A stretch of 64,000 nt of DNA from Pseudomonas crudilactis (GCF_013433315.1 NZ_WXVV01000007.1:1-64000), one strand, 5' to 3'; counted from the first letter of the stretch, positions 15,278 through 25,141 are shown. Translations and numbers: made by a program. Notes: generated by a model from the sequence alone, not told the origin.

Positions 15278-16432
15278 TTATTTCTTCAAACCTGCGATGC
15301 ACGGCGAGACAAACAGCTCGCCTCGCCAGGCGCCTTGCACGGTGCGTTTGCCGACAATCAGCCACATTACCGCCAGCAACAGCACCAGCGCGGTACCGAA
15401 GACGCTGAAAAACGTCAGGTTCAGGGTGCTAGCCAGTTTCAAGGTTGCCAGCGAATACACACCCAACGGGAAGGTGAATCCCCACCAGCCGAGGTTGAAC
15501 GGAATGCCGTCACGCAAGTAACGCACGGTGATCAGCAGCGCCATCAGCATCCACCACAGACCAAAGCCCCACAGCGTAATCCCTGCAATAAGTCCAAGAC
15601 CCGAAGCGATTTCGCCGATGCCCGGCAGACCGTTTGCCGCGAAGATCGCTGGCGCATCACCGCCCAGCAGCAACATGCCCAGCGCACCGGTGCCGATCGG
15701 GCCGAGGGCCAGCCAGCTCGAAGCGGCCATGTTTTCGTGGGGCAGTTTATGCAGAGCCATGCGCAGCAGCAGAATCGTCAGAATGCTGAACGCTACCGGT
15801 AGGGAAAAGGCCCAGAGCACGTAGCTCGTTGTCAGTACCACCAGTTGCGAATGGGCGTCGGTCAGGTGCGGAGCGAGCAAACCACCGCTGGCCGCTGCCA
15901 CTTCTGCCGCCACTACCGGCAACAGCCAAACGGCGGTCATCTGGTCGATGCTGTGTTCCTGGCGGGTAAACATCATGTAGGGAATCAACACGCCGCAAGC
16001 CAGCGACATGGCCACATCGATCCACCACAGCACTTCGGCGAGATGGATCACGCCGTCGCCCCAGCGCGGCAGGCCGAACAGCAGAACGCCGTTGATGATC
16101 GTCGCCAGACCCATCGGAATCGTGCCGAAGAACATCGATACCGTGGAGTGGCCGAAAATCCGCCGCGCTTCATCAAAGAACAGGATCCAGCGCGCGGCGT
16201 AGGCGACGGTAAACAGGCTGAATAACAGAATGTTGAACAACCACAAACCTTCAGCGAAAGCGTGCAGGCCTGGAATGGCCACCGGCAGTTGCGCCAGCGC
16301 CAACGCCAACACTCCGGTGCCCATGGTCGCGGCGAACCAGTTTGGGGTGAACTGGCGAATCACTTCGCGTGGATGCTGAAGCTGGCTGAACGGCTTGATG
16401 CCGGGTTTGGCAGTGTTGGGGCAAGTCATCAT
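15278..16432 (-). CDS. TDT/SLAC1-family transporter (TehA-like)
   Basis: 384 residues with about ten membrane helices. The opening FTPNWFAATMGTGVLALAL is the family signature of the TehA/SLAC1 tellurite-resistance/dicarboxylate transporter group. HSTVSMFFGTIPMGLATIINGVL and the W-rich end of the chain (FNLGWWGFTFPLGVYSLATLKLA) agree. Members conduct anions such as C4-dicarboxylates, sulfite or chloride; the substrate here is not predictable. GAGGACTCC precedes the ATG at 16432, which is followed directly by a second ATG. Confidence 0.88.
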   Translation of the reverse strand: MMTCPNTAKPGIKPFSQLQHPREVIRQFTPNWFAATMGTGVLALALAQLPVAIPGLHAFAEGLWLFNILLFSLFTVAYAARWILFFDEARRIFGHSTVSMFFGTIPMGLATIINGVLLFGLPRWGDGVIHLAEVLWWIDVAMSLACGVLIPYMMFTRQEHSIDQMTAVWLLPVVAAEVAAASGGLLAPHLTDAHSQLVVLTTSYVLWAFSLPVAFSILTILLLRMALHKLPHENMAASSWLALGPIGTGALGMLLLGGDAPAIFAANGLPGIGEIASGLGLIAGITLWGFGLWWMLMALLITVRYLRDGIPFNLGWWGFTFPLGVYSLATLKLASTLNLTFFSVFGTALVLLLAVMWLIVGKRTVQGAWRGELFVSPCIAGLKK

Positions 16433-16534
16433 GGAGTCCTCTCCTCTGGTGAGGTTGAACCCATGGTAGAACCGAATCGAATATCTATATAACGGGTAAT
16501 TTCTCTAACTGTTATCTGTTTTACCAATATGCAG

Positions 16535-16846
16535 TCAGACGCTGCCTTCGCTTTCGATCACCAGAATCCGTGCTGCGCCTTGCGGATGGGCGACATGCTC
16601 GGTGCCGACGCTCGCATAGAAGATGTCGCCGACATCAAGCTGCACCTGTTTTTCCTCGCCCTGCTCACGGTAATGCATGATCACCTGGCCATCGAGCACC
16701 ACAAACACTTCCTCGCCGTCGTTGATATGCCATTTGTACGGCTGATCCGTCCAGTGCAGGCGCGTGGTGATGCCGTTCATGTTGGCGATGTCCAGCGCGC
16801 CCCAGGCGCGCTCGGCGGTGAAGGTCTTGCTGCGAATAATCTTCAT
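16535..16846 (-). CDS. Small cupin-domain protein
   Basis: 103 residues from the ATG at 16846; an upstream in-frame start would add ten unlikely residues. A single cupin barrel is visible. Motif 1 region is KWHINDGEEVFVVLDGQVIM, with His and Glu metal-ligand positions, and motif 2 region is VGDIFYASVGTEHVAHPQG with His. Single-domain cupins can be isomerases, dioxygenases or sensors, and no substrate is evident. A short AT-rich gap separates it from the TDT transporter gene downstream. Confidence 0.85.
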   Translation of the reverse strand: MKIIRSKTFTAERAWGALDIANMNGITTRLHWTDQPYKWHINDGEEVFVVLDGQVIMHYREQGEEKQVQLDVGDIFYASVGTEHVAHPQGAARILVIESEGSV

Positions 16847-16897
16847 GAGTCGATCCGTGAGAAGAAGGCTGGGCAAGGCTAACCGAAAGCGCGCCGT

Positions 16898-18085
16898 TTA
16901 TGGAGCACGGCACACTTTGGATGGCGCTGGACGCAGGCTCAGCAACAGCGCGCCTAAAGCCAACACGATCAGAATTGCCCCGTAACCATCGGTGGTCGCC
17001 AGCAAACCGTAGTTGCGCGACAAGTGCCCGGCGAGCAATGCCGGCAGGCAGAACGCCAGATAACTGACCACGTAATACGCCGCCATCAACCCGGCGCGCT
17101 CATGGGGCAAAGCCAGCGGCACCAGGCTGCGCACAGCACCGAGAAATCCCGAGCCAAAGCCGCAACCAGCCACCAGCGTGCCGAGGAAAAACAGCGACAG
17201 ACTGGCGCTGTGCACGCCCAGCAGAATCAACACCAGACCGATCGGCAGCAGGCTCGCGCCCAACTGCAATGCTCGCGCGGCGGGACGATTGCGCATCATG
17301 AAAATCATCAGTGCCCCGGTCACCGTCAAGGCTGCCACGGTTGCGCCGCCGATCAAATTGGAGGTCGAACCGGTGGCGGTGCGCACCAATGACGGTGCCA
17401 ACGAGGCGTAGAAACCGCCGAGCGCCCACGTTGCCGTATTCAGCGGCAACACGCGCCACAAGGTGGCCCGCGCTTGAATCGGCACGTGCAACGTCGGCCG
17501 CAGCGATGCCCACGCCCCGGCTTGCGGGGTGACGCTTTCCGGCAAGCGCCAGACATAGACGCCCTGCAAGACGAACAGCGTGAGCAGCAGCCAATAGGTC
17601 AGTTGCAACGGCGCCGGCGCAAATTCGGCCAACAAACCGCAGCCCATGCCGCCCAAGGCCATGCCGAGCAACGGCGCCACACTGTTGATCAACGGCCCCT
17701 GCTGGCGATCCGTGTCGAGCAGGGTCGCGCTTAAAACAGCGGTGGCCATGCCGGTGGCAAATCCTTGCAGAACACGCGCGCTGATCAGCCACGCCACGCT
17801 GTCGGCATAGATAAACAGCAGCATCGCCAACGCGTTGAGCAACACGGCGGTGAAGATCACCGGTTTGCGTCCCAGGTGATCGGACAGCGAGCCGACAGTT
17901 AATAGCGCCGCCAACAGGCTGAGGGCGTAGACGCCGAAAATCAGGGTCAGAACAGCTGCCGAGAAATGCAGTTGATCCTGATACAAGTGATACAGCGGCG
18001 TCGGCGCCGTGGAAGCAGCGAGAAAACTGAGTAAGGTGATCGCCAGAAACCACAGGCTGGATCGATTGGAAGCAAGGCTGATCAT
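16898..18085 (-). CDS. MFS efflux transporter, divergent from a TetR regulator
   Basis: 395 residues from the ATG at 18085, which has GGAG seven bases upstream; a TTG 15 bases earlier lacks one. Twelve membrane segments are apparent, and the loop-2 motif GSLSDHLGRKPVIFTA is the standard MFS motif A. ASTAPTPLYHLYQDQLHFS near the N-terminus is typical of DHA1-like drug or metabolite exporters. The ribosome site lies inside one arm of a perfect 17-bp inverted repeat (18088-18130) between this gene and tetR, so both transcription and translation may be controlled there. Confidence 0.9.
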   Translation of the reverse strand: MISLASNRSSLWFLAITLLSFLAASTAPTPLYHLYQDQLHFSAAVLTLIFGVYALSLLAALLTVGSLSDHLGRKPVIFTAVLLNALAMLLFIYADSVAWLISARVLQGFATGMATAVLSATLLDTDRQQGPLINSVAPLLGMALGGMGCGLLAEFAPAPLQLTYWLLLTLFVLQGVYVWRLPESVTPQAGAWASLRPTLHVPIQARATLWRVLPLNTATWALGGFYASLAPSLVRTATGSTSNLIGGATVAALTVTGALMIFMMRNRPAARALQLGASLLPIGLVLILLGVHSASLSLFFLGTLVAGCGFGSGFLGAVRSLVPLALPHERAGLMAAYYVVSYLAFCLPALLAGHLSRNYGLLATTDGYGAILIVLALGALLLSLRPAPSKVCRAP

Positions 18086-18087
18086 GG

Positions 18088-18130
18088 GCACACTCCGCAA
18101 AAGCTAATTTTTTGCTTTTGCGGAGTGTGC
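18088..18130. promoter_or_regulatory. Perfect 17-bp inverted repeat, probable TetR operator
   Basis: GCACACTCCGCAAAAGC (18088-18104) and GCTTTTGCGGAGTGTGC (18114-18130) are exact reverse complements with the 9-nt spacer TAATTTTTT. The repeat lies in the MFS-tetR intergenic region and its left arm contains the MFS ribosome site. It is the likely binding site of the adjacent TetR protein, and in MFS mRNA it could also fold into a stem hiding the ribosome site. Confidence 0.75.
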
Positions 18131-18176
18131 TACTGCCTCGCGCTTAAAGCAAATTCTTTGTGTTAAGGTCTGCGGC

Positions 18177-18719
18177 ATGGCTATTAAAGAAGGTTTACGC
18201 CCCGGCGGCCGCAGTGCCCGGGTGCAAGATGCAATTCATTCGGCAGTCCGCGCGCTCCTGCAGGAGCAGGAGCGTTCGAGCGTGACCGTCCCGCAAATCG
18301 CCGCGCGCGCGGGCGTTACACCGTCGACGATTTACCGGCGCTGGGGTGATCTGGCGGCGCTGCTCGCCGACGTCGCCCTCGCCCGCATGCGCCCGGACAG
18401 CGAACCGGCGCAAACCGGCAGCTTGCGCAGCGATATCCGCGCGTGGGCCGAGCAATATCTCGATGAGATGAGTTCGGAGCCTGGGCGCAATATGATGCGC
18501 GACGTGCAGGCGAGCGCTACGCCGGGGTATTGCGTGACGATCATTGGCGCGCAGTTGCAGACGATCATTGAGCGGCATCCGGATGAAGTGGCGCCGTGTG
18601 TCGATCGCCTGATCAATCTGGTGGTGGCGCCGGTGGTGTTCCGGATTCTGTTTTCGGCGGCGGCGCTGGAGGTGGATGAGCTGCATCGGCTGATCGATAT
18701 TGCGCTACGTCTGGACTGA
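18177..18719 (+). CDS. TetR-family transcriptional repressor
   Basis: 180 residues. Residues ~15-65 form the TetR helix-turn-helix: VQDAIHSAVRALLQEQERSSVTVPQIAARAGVTPSTIYRRWGDLAALLADVA (shown in parts; HTH core SVTVPQIAARAGVTPSTIY). The rest is a helical ligand and dimer domain. AAGG lies upstream of the ATG. It is divergent from the MFS gene, and the perfect inverted repeat at 18088-18130 is its probable operator. It likely represses the exporter and itself until an unknown ligand binds. Confidence 0.92.
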   Translation: MAIKEGLRPGGRSARVQDAIHSAVRALLQEQERSSVTVPQIAARAGVTPSTIYRRWGDLAALLADVALARMRPDSEPAQTGSLRSDIRAWAEQYLDEMSSEPGRNMMRDVQASATPGYCVTIIGAQLQTIIERHPDEVAPCVDRLINLVVAPVVFRILFSAAALEVDELHRLIDIALRLD

Positions 18720-18886
18720 CGCCTGCTCGCGATAAGGCCCGACCTGTCACCGCCAAAACCACCCGCTTCCCCACCTGCGACACCCCGCCGCGCCACGACC
18801 TTGGTCGACACTGACTAACCGCCCCGCGCATGCGAGACTGTCCGCCCGGGCAGGAGTGCCGGGGAGTCTTTTGTCGGGAGTGTTGC

Positions 18887-21800
18887 ATGTCGCTGTCCAC
18901 CGGGCTGATCGCCGCCGTCGCCCTGGCCTATATGGCCATCATGTTCGCCATCGCCTTTTACGGCGACCGACGCAGCGCGCCGTTGCCGCCGCGCGTGCGT
19001 GCCTGGGTGTACAGCCTGTCGCTGGCAGTTTATTGCACCAGCTGGACGTTCTTCGGCGCGGTTGGCCAAGCAGCCGAACAGCTGTGGTCATTCCTGCCGA
19101 TTTACCTCGGGCCGATCCTGCTGTTGGTGGGCGCGCCGTGGGTCCTGCAGAAAATGGTGATGATCAGCAAACAGGAGAACATCACCTCCATCGCTGACTT
19201 TATCGCCGCGCGCTACGGCAAATCGCAATCGCTGGCGGTGGTCGTAGCGCTGATCTGTCTGGTCGGCGTCCTGCCCTACATTGCCCTGCAACTCAAAGGC
19301 ATCGTTCTCGGCGTGAATCTGTTGATCGGCGCCGGTGCCGATGCCATGGGCACCCGTGCCCAGGACACCGCGCTGATCGTGTCGCTGGTGCTGGCGCTGT
19401 TCACCATCGTCTTCGGCACGCGCAACCTCGATGCCACCGAACACCACCGGGGCATGGTGCTGGCGATTGCTTTCGAATCGCTGGTCAAACTGTTCGCTTT
19501 TCTCGCCGTCGGCGCCTTCGTCACCTATGGCCTGTATGACGGTTTCGATGACCTGTTCAACCAGGCCATGCTCGCCCCGCGTCTCGAGGAATACTGGAAA
19601 GAAACCATCAACTGGCCGTCGATGGTGGTGCAGACCGGTGTGGCGATGATGGCGATCATCTGCCTGCCCCGGCAGTTCCACGTCACGGTGGTGGAGAACA
19701 TCGATCCGCAGGATCTGCGTCTGGCCAAATGGGTGTTTCCCGCCTATCTCGCCTTGGCCGCGCTGTTTGTAGTGCCGATCGCCTTGGCCGGTCAGATGCT
19801 GCTGCCCAGCGACGTACTCCCCGACTCCTTCGTGATCAGCCTGCCCCTGGCGCAGGCGCATCCGGCGCTGGCAATGCTGGCGTTTATCGGTGGCGCATCA
19901 GCGGCAACCGGCATGGTGATTGTCGCCAGTGTGGCGCTGTCGACCATGGTCTCCAACGACATGCTGTTGCCTTGGTTGCTGCGCCGCAATAATGCCGAGC
20001 GCCCGTTTGAAGTATTCCGCCAGTGGATGCTCTCGGTGCGGCGCGTGAGCATCGTGGTGATCCTGTTGCTGGCGTACGTCAGCTATCGCTTGCTCGGTTC
20101 GACCGCGAGTCTGGCGACCATCGGCCAGATCGCCTTCGCTGCGGTGACCCAACTGGCGCCAGCGATGCTTGGCGCGCTGTACTGGAAGCAGGCCAACCGC
20201 CGCGGGGTTTTCGCCGGTTTGGCCGCGGGTACATTCCTGTGGTTCTACACGTTGATCCTGCCGATTGCCGCGCACAGCCTCGGCTGGTCGCTGAGCAGTT
20301 TTCCCGGATTGGCGTGGCTGCACAGCAATCCGTTGAACCTGCCAATTACCCCGCTGACCCAAGGTGTGGTGCTGTCGCTGGCCGGTAACTTCACCTTGTT
20401 TGCCTGGGTCTCGGTGTTATCCCGCACGCGCGTGTCGGAGCACTGGCAGGCCGGGCGTTTCATCGGTCAAGAGATCAGCGCACGGCCGAGTGCACGCTCG
20501 ATGCTGGCGGTGCAGATTGACGATTTGCTGCAATTGGCCGCGCGTTTTGTCGGCGAGGAACGTGCGCGCCAGAGCTTCATTCGCTTCGCCTATCGCCAGG
20601 GCAAAGGCTTCAACCCCAACCAGAATGCCGACGGCGAGTGGATCGCCCATACCGAGCGCTTGCTGGCCGGTGTCCTCGGCGCTTCTTCGACGCGCGCGGT
20701 GGTAAAAGCCGCCATCGAAGGTCGGGAAATGCAACTGGAGGACGTCGTCCGCATCGCCGACGAAGCCTCCGAGGTGCTGCAGTTCAACCGCGCCTTGCTG
20801 CAAGGTGCGATCGAGAACATTACCCAAGGCATCAGCGTGGTCGACCAGTCGCTGAAACTGGTGGCCTGGAACCGGCGTTATCTGGAGTTGTTCAATTACC
20901 CGGACGGTCTGATCAGCGTCGGCCGGCCGATTGCCGACATCATTCGCTACAACGCCGAGCGCGGCCTGTGTGGCCCCGGCGAAGCGGAAGTCCACGTTGC
21001 CCGCCGCTTGCACTGGATGCGTCAGGGCCGCGCGCATACCTCTGAACGTTTGTTCCCCAACGGCCGGGTGATCGAGCTGATCGGCAACCCGATGCCGGGG
21101 GGCGGTTTCGTCATGAGTTTCACCGATATCACCGCGTTCCGCGAAGCCGAGCAGGCGCTGACCGAAGCCAACGAAGGGCTGGAGCAGCGAGTCAGCGAAC
21201 GCACCCAGGAACTGTCGCAACTCAACGTCGCGCTGACCGAAGCCAAGGGCACCGCCGAGGCGGCCAACCAGTCGAAAACCCGCTTCCTCGCGGCGGTCAG
21301 CCATGACTTGATGCAACCGCTGAACGCCGCCCGCCTGTTCTCCGCCGCCCTCTCCCATCAGGATGACGGCTTGAGCAGCGAGGCGCAGACACTGGTGCAA
21401 CATCTCGACAGTTCCTTGCGCTCGGCCGAGGATCTGATCAGTGATCTGCTGGATATTTCCCGCCTGGAAAACGGCAAGATCAACCCGGATCGCAAGCCGT
21501 TTGCGGTCAATGAACTGTTCGACATTCTCGGTGCCGAGTTCAAGGCGCTGGCGCAGGAACAAGGCCTGAGCTTCCGCGTGCGCGGCAGTCATTTGCGTAT
21601 CGACAGCGACATCAAATTGCTGCGCAGGATTTTGCAGAACTTCCTCACCAATGCGTTCCGCTACGCCAAAGGCCCGGTGTTACTGGGCGTGCGTCGACGT
21701 GGCGGCGAATTGTGTCTGGAAGTGTGGGATCGCGGACCAGGGATTCCGGAAGACAAACAACAGGTGATTTTCGAGGAGTTCAAGCGCCTCGACAGCCATC

Positions 21801-22357
21801 AGACCCGCGCCGAAAAAGGCCTCGGGCTGGGTTTGGCAATTGCCGATGGCTTGTGCCGAGTGCTCGGCCACACTTTGCGTGTACGTTCGTGGCCAGGCCG
21901 CGGCAGCGTGTTCAGCGTCAGCGTGCCGCTGGCTCGCTCACAAGCCGTGCCGGCCAGCGCCGCCGTGGAATTGAACGGCAAGTTGCTGAGCGGCGCGCAG
22001 GTGCTGTGCATCGACAACGAAGACAGCATTCTAATCGGCATGAACAGCTTATTGAGCCGCTGGGGCTGTCAGGTATGGACGGCGCGTAATCGTGAGGAAT
22101 GCGCGGCGTTGTTGAACGACGGCGTGCGACCGCAAGTGGCGCTGGTCGACTATCACCTCGATCACGGGGATACCGGCACCGAGTTGATGGCGTGGTTGCG
22201 CACGCATCTGGGTGAGCCGGTGCCAGGGGTGGTGATCAGTGCTGACGGGCGACCGGAGATGGTCGCGCAGGTGCATGCGGCGGGGCTGGATTACTTGGCC
22301 AAACCGGTGAAGCCGGCGGCGTTGCGGGCGTTGTTGAGTCGGTATTTGCCGCTCTAA
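18887..22357 (+). CDS. mxtR: Sodium:solute symporter-fused hybrid sensor histidine kinase (MxtR/CrbS-like)
   Basis: 1156 residues from the ATG at 18887, chosen for GGGAG six bases upstream. Residues 1-~520 are a 12-13 helix SSS transporter-like domain (CTSWTFFGAVGQAAEQLW, ENITSIADFIAARYGKSQS). A short PAS segment lies near 640-760. The kinase core follows, with the phospho-acceptor His806 in AAVSHDLMQPLNAARL, N-box NFLTNAFRYA, DRGPGIP and GLGLGLAIADG. A C-terminal receiver has the acceptor Asp1088 (ALVDYHLDHG). The architecture matches MxtR/CrbS, which with ErdR/CrbR controls acetate use (acs) in Pseudomonas and Vibrio. The symbol rests on architecture and gene neighbourhood. Confidence 0.88.
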   Translation: MSLSTGLIAAVALAYMAIMFAIAFYGDRRSAPLPPRVRAWVYSLSLAVYCTSWTFFGAVGQAAEQLWSFLPIYLGPILLLVGAPWVLQKMVMISKQENITSIADFIAARYGKSQSLAVVVALICLVGVLPYIALQLKGIVLGVNLLIGAGADAMGTRAQDTALIVSLVLALFTIVFGTRNLDATEHHRGMVLAIAFESLVKLFAFLAVGAFVTYGLYDGFDDLFNQAMLAPRLEEYWKETINWPSMVVQTGVAMMAIICLPRQFHVTVVENIDPQDLRLAKWVFPAYLALAALFVVPIALAGQMLLPSDVLPDSFVISLPLAQAHPALAMLAFIGGASAATGMVIVASVALSTMVSNDMLLPWLLRRNNAERPFEVFRQWMLSVRRVSIVVILLLAYVSYRLLGSTASLATIGQIAFAAVTQLAPAMLGALYWKQANRRGVFAGLAAGTFLWFYTLILPIAAHSLGWSLSSFPGLAWLHSNPLNLPITPLTQGVVLSLAGNFTLFAWVSVLSRTRVSEHWQAGRFIGQEISARPSARSMLAVQIDDLLQLAARFVGEERARQSFIRFAYRQGKGFNPNQNADGEWIAHTERLLAGVLGASSTRAVVKAAIEGREMQLEDVVRIADEASEVLQFNRALLQGAIENITQGISVVDQSLKLVAWNRRYLELFNYPDGLISVGRPIADIIRYNAERGLCGPGEAEVHVARRLHWMRQGRAHTSERLFPNGRVIELIGNPMPGGGFVMSFTDITAFREAEQALTEANEGLEQRVSERTQELSQLNVALTEAKGTAEAANQSKTRFLAAVSHDLMQPLNAARLFSAALSHQDDGLSSEAQTLVQHLDSSLRSAEDLISDLLDISRLENGKINPDRKPFAVNELFDILGAEFKALAQEQGLSFRVRGSHLRIDSDIKLLRRILQNFLTNAFRYAKGPVLLGVRRRGGELCLEVWDRGPGIPEDKQQVIFEEFKRLDSHQTRAEKGLGLGLAIADGLCRVLGHTLRVRSWPGRGSVFSVSVPLARSQAVPASAAVELNGKLLSGAQVLCIDNEDSILIGMNSLLSRWGCQVWTARNREECAALLNDGVRPQVALVDYHLDHGDTGTELMAWLRTHLGEPVPGVVISADGRPEMVAQVHAAGLDYLAKPVKPAALRALLSRYLPL

Positions 22358-22421
22358 AGATGTGTGTACTACAGCGGCCTCTTCGTAAGCAGGCTGGCGA
22401 TCCGACGAAGCTTTTTTGGGG

Positions 22422-23900
22422 TTATTCAGGGAGTTCGACGAGACCATCGACATCGGTCATCGCCCGCTCCAGCAAATCCGCCGGCAAACTCTTGCTTGCC
22501 CGCGCACCCAGCAACTTGAGCTGCTCACTGCGACTGACCAGGTTGCCACGCCCCTCGGTCAGCTTGTTGCGCGCTGAACTGTAGGCTTTATCCAGCTGTT
22601 GCAGACGATTGCCAACCTCGTCCAGATCCTGAATAAACAGCACGAACTTGTCGTAGAGCCAACCGGCGCGCTCGGCGATTTCCCGGGCGTTCTGGCTCTG
22701 GCGCTCCTGCTTCCAGAGGCTATCGATTACGCGCAAAGTCGCCAGCAAGGTGGTCGGGCTGACGATGACGATGTTGCGGTCGAAGGCGTCCTGAAACAGT
22801 GATGGCTCAGCCTGCAACGCCGCCGAAAATGCGGCCTCGATCGGCACGAACAGCAAAACGAAATCGAGGCTGTGCAGGCCTTCCAGACGCTTGTAGTCCT
22901 TGCCGGCCAGGCCTTTGACGTGATTGCGCAACGACAGTACATGCTGCTTGATCGCGATCTGCCCAAGGGTGTCATCGTCGGCAGCCACGTATTGCTGATA
23001 CGCGGTGAGACTCACCTTGGAATCCACCACCACTTGCTTGTCGCCCGGCAAGTAAATGATTACGTCAGGCTGGAAGCGCTCGCCGTCCGGACCTTTGAGG
23101 TTGACCTGCGTCTGGTACTCGCGGCCCTTCTCCAGACCGGCGTGTTCAAGCACACGTTCGAGAATCAGCTCACCCCAGTTGCCTTGGGTTTTCTGGCCTT
23201 TGAGGGCACGGGTCAGATTGGTGGCTTCGTCGCTCAGACGCAGATTGAGCGCCTGCAAGCGCTCCAGTTCCTTGGCCAGCGAGAAACGCTCGCGGGCCTC
23301 GGCCTGATAACTTTCTTCCACGCGTTTTTCGAAGGATTGAATGCGTTCCTTGAGCGGATCGAGCAACTGGCCGAGCCGTTGCTGGCTGGTCTCGGCAAAG
23401 CGCTGCTCGCGCTCATCGAAGATCTTCCCGGCGAGTTCGGCAAACTGCGCACGCAGTTCATCGCGCGAGCCTTGCAGGTCGTTGAGGCGTTGCTGGTGGC
23501 TTTCCTGTTGCTCGCGCAGTTCAGCGTTCAGCGAAGCGGCCTGTGCGTCGAGGCGGCGCAGCTCAGCTTCCTTATTGGCGCGTTCGAGGTTCCAGGCGTG
23601 AGAAGCATCGCGGGCGTCGTCACGCTCGATCTGCAGCAGTTCGACTTCCCGGCGCAGAGCCGCTAGATCAGCCTGCTTGGCGGCATTGGCCTGGCCGAGA
23701 TCGGCGACTTCATCGCGGCTGGCGTCGAGCTGCGCGTTGAGTCCGTCCTGGGCCAGCTGTGCCATGGCCAGCCGCTCTTCGAGCAAGGCGACCTCGGCCT
23801 GGCCATTGCTCGCCCGGCGCTGCAGTTGCCAGGCGAGTGCCAACAATGGCAGCCCTGCCCCTGCGAGACCGAGCAACACGCTGGTCAAGTCCATAGCCAT
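22422..23900 (-). CDS. rmuC: DNA recombination protein RmuC
   Basis: 492 residues. An N-terminal membrane segment (VLLGLAGAGLPLLALAWQLQ) is followed by a long coiled coil (~30-210), then the RmuC nuclease-like core (NWGELILERVLEHAGLEKG, ERFQPDVIIYLPGDKQVVVDSKVSLTAYQQY). The D-(V)VDSKV pattern recalls PD-(D/E)xK nucleases. RmuC limits recombination-mediated inversions and prevents rearrangement at short inverted repeats. AGGAG precedes the ATG. It is followed by a Sel1 gene upstream on the same strand, 61 bp apart. Confidence 0.95.
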   Translation of the reverse strand: MAMDLTSVLLGLAGAGLPLLALAWQLQRRASNGQAEVALLEERLAMAQLAQDGLNAQLDASRDEVADLGQANAAKQADLAALRREVELLQIERDDARDASHAWNLERANKEAELRRLDAQAASLNAELREQQESHQQRLNDLQGSRDELRAQFAELAGKIFDEREQRFAETSQQRLGQLLDPLKERIQSFEKRVEESYQAEARERFSLAKELERLQALNLRLSDEATNLTRALKGQKTQGNWGELILERVLEHAGLEKGREYQTQVNLKGPDGERFQPDVIIYLPGDKQVVVDSKVSLTAYQQYVAADDDTLGQIAIKQHVLSLRNHVKGLAGKDYKRLEGLHSLDFVLLFVPIEAAFSAALQAEPSLFQDAFDRNIVIVSPTTLLATLRVIDSLWKQERQSQNAREIAERAGWLYDKFVLFIQDLDEVGNRLQQLDKAYSSARNKLTEGRGNLVSRSEQLKLLGARASKSLPADLLERAMTDVDGLVELPE

Positions 23901-23961
23901 AGCGACTCCTGCCGATTCGATAAAGCCTGAAGGTTAACCAAGGTGTCAGGTCTTGGACAGC

Positions 23962-24285
23962 TCAGTCTTCGAGCAGACCAAGTTCCCGCTGCGCGCGACG
24001 ATCACCGGCACGGGCGGCCTGGCGGAGCAGATCCTGACCGATACGCCGGTCACGGGCGTTACCGCACTCGCGGCACATCAATTGACCGAGGCGGCTTTGC
24101 GCAGCCACCACGCCATCACGCGCCGGTTGTTTGAGCAGGCGGCCAGCGAGGTGTTTGGCATTGTGGCTGGCGCTCAGGCGCGGGCTGTCGAGCAGCCATT
24201 CGGCAACGCGAACGGTAAAGCGCTTGGGCGGAGTAACACGGGGAGGTTCTGGGGTAACAGAGTCTGATACTGAGCGAAACTTCAT
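23962..24285 (-). CDS. Small Sel1-like protein
   Basis: 107 residues, basic. Residues ~40-105 carry Sel1-like helical repeats (SASHNAKHLAGRLLKQPARDG, VVAAQSRLGQLMCRECGNARD, GQDLLRQAARAGDRRAQRELGLL). No signal peptide. It lies upstream of rmuC in the same direction, 61 bp apart, so the two may be co-transcribed. The ATG at 24285 lacks an obvious Shine-Dalgarno. It is a second short Sel1 protein in this window, with no sequence kinship obvious to the one at 2531. Confidence 0.75.
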   Translation of the reverse strand: MKFRSVSDSVTPEPPRVTPPKRFTVRVAEWLLDSPRLSASHNAKHLAGRLLKQPARDGVVAAQSRLGQLMCRECGNARDRRIGQDLLRQAARAGDRRAQRELGLLED

Positions 24286-24393
24286 AAAGCACTGTGGGAC
24301 GAATCGGAAGGCGCGCCACTCTACTCTCTTTTTCTTACAGGTAAAGTCGAAAAATAACCCGGCACGCCCGTCCTAGAGCAAGCGCTCGGGACA

Positions 24394-24412
24394 ATCCACA
24401 GAAGCTGTGGAT
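24394..24412. promoter_or_regulatory. Inverted DnaA-box-like pair
   Basis: ATCCACA (24394-24400) and TGTGGAT (24406-24412) face each other with a 5-nt spacer; the right half extends to TGTGGATAA, a full DnaA-box match. The geometry is the same as at 4236-4260. It lies upstream of the Sel1 gene. Confidence 0.45.
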
Positions 24413-25141
24413 AACTCAGTGGACAACCGCCCTCCAACCGTCGCAAAGCCTTATGGAATGGGGCCCGCAGTCAAACTGACGATTTTTTCACCAACAAAAA
24501 AAAGCGATGTTTTTCATTGACTTAAACTTTCGTTACAGGCAGCCATCGGGGTCAGGATTGATGTGACAGTGCCGTTACAGGTCGCGCAACTAATGTGCAC
24601 AAGTACCTGTTACCGGGTTATATCGATGCACTTTTTCCAGTCGCTTTCACCATGACTCTGGGGTTAAGCGGCGTAAACACACAGTTTTGTGACTGGCACT
24701 CCACCGACCGACGGTAGCAATCTGCGCCATTTGGGCTGATTCTGCAGATTAGCGGGGCTGAAGCAGCGGTCGAATTGAGTCTTTTTCGAGTCAGGGTTTG
24801 CTTTAAGCATTTCGATCCGTTAGTATCCGCGGCGTTAGTACCAAGCTGAAAGTCAATTCCGGTCGAACACATCTCCACGGTCAGCCTTCTTTCAAGAAGC
24901 CCTACCGAAAAGCGGGAACGACCCCTCGATGGTTTCCAGGTAAATCTTGCGACGACACTGCCTTCGAATGATGCGAAGGGTGTTGCGAAGATCATTTACT
25001 CTGACCGAACCAACCTGCAAATTGATCAGGATCTTCACCCTGGGCCCAGAACCTCTGCCCTTGATGTGTTGCCTGCCCTCCTAAGTACCTACCTGCCAGC
25101 CCAAGCGCGCCAACTTAATTGCGCTTCAAACTGGCTGCTTT

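Noticed and set aside
24618..24995. 125-codon minus-strand frame in the gene-free segment
   Set aside because: No ribosome site, no known domain, and a composition rich in Arg, Ser and Cys typical of chance frames.
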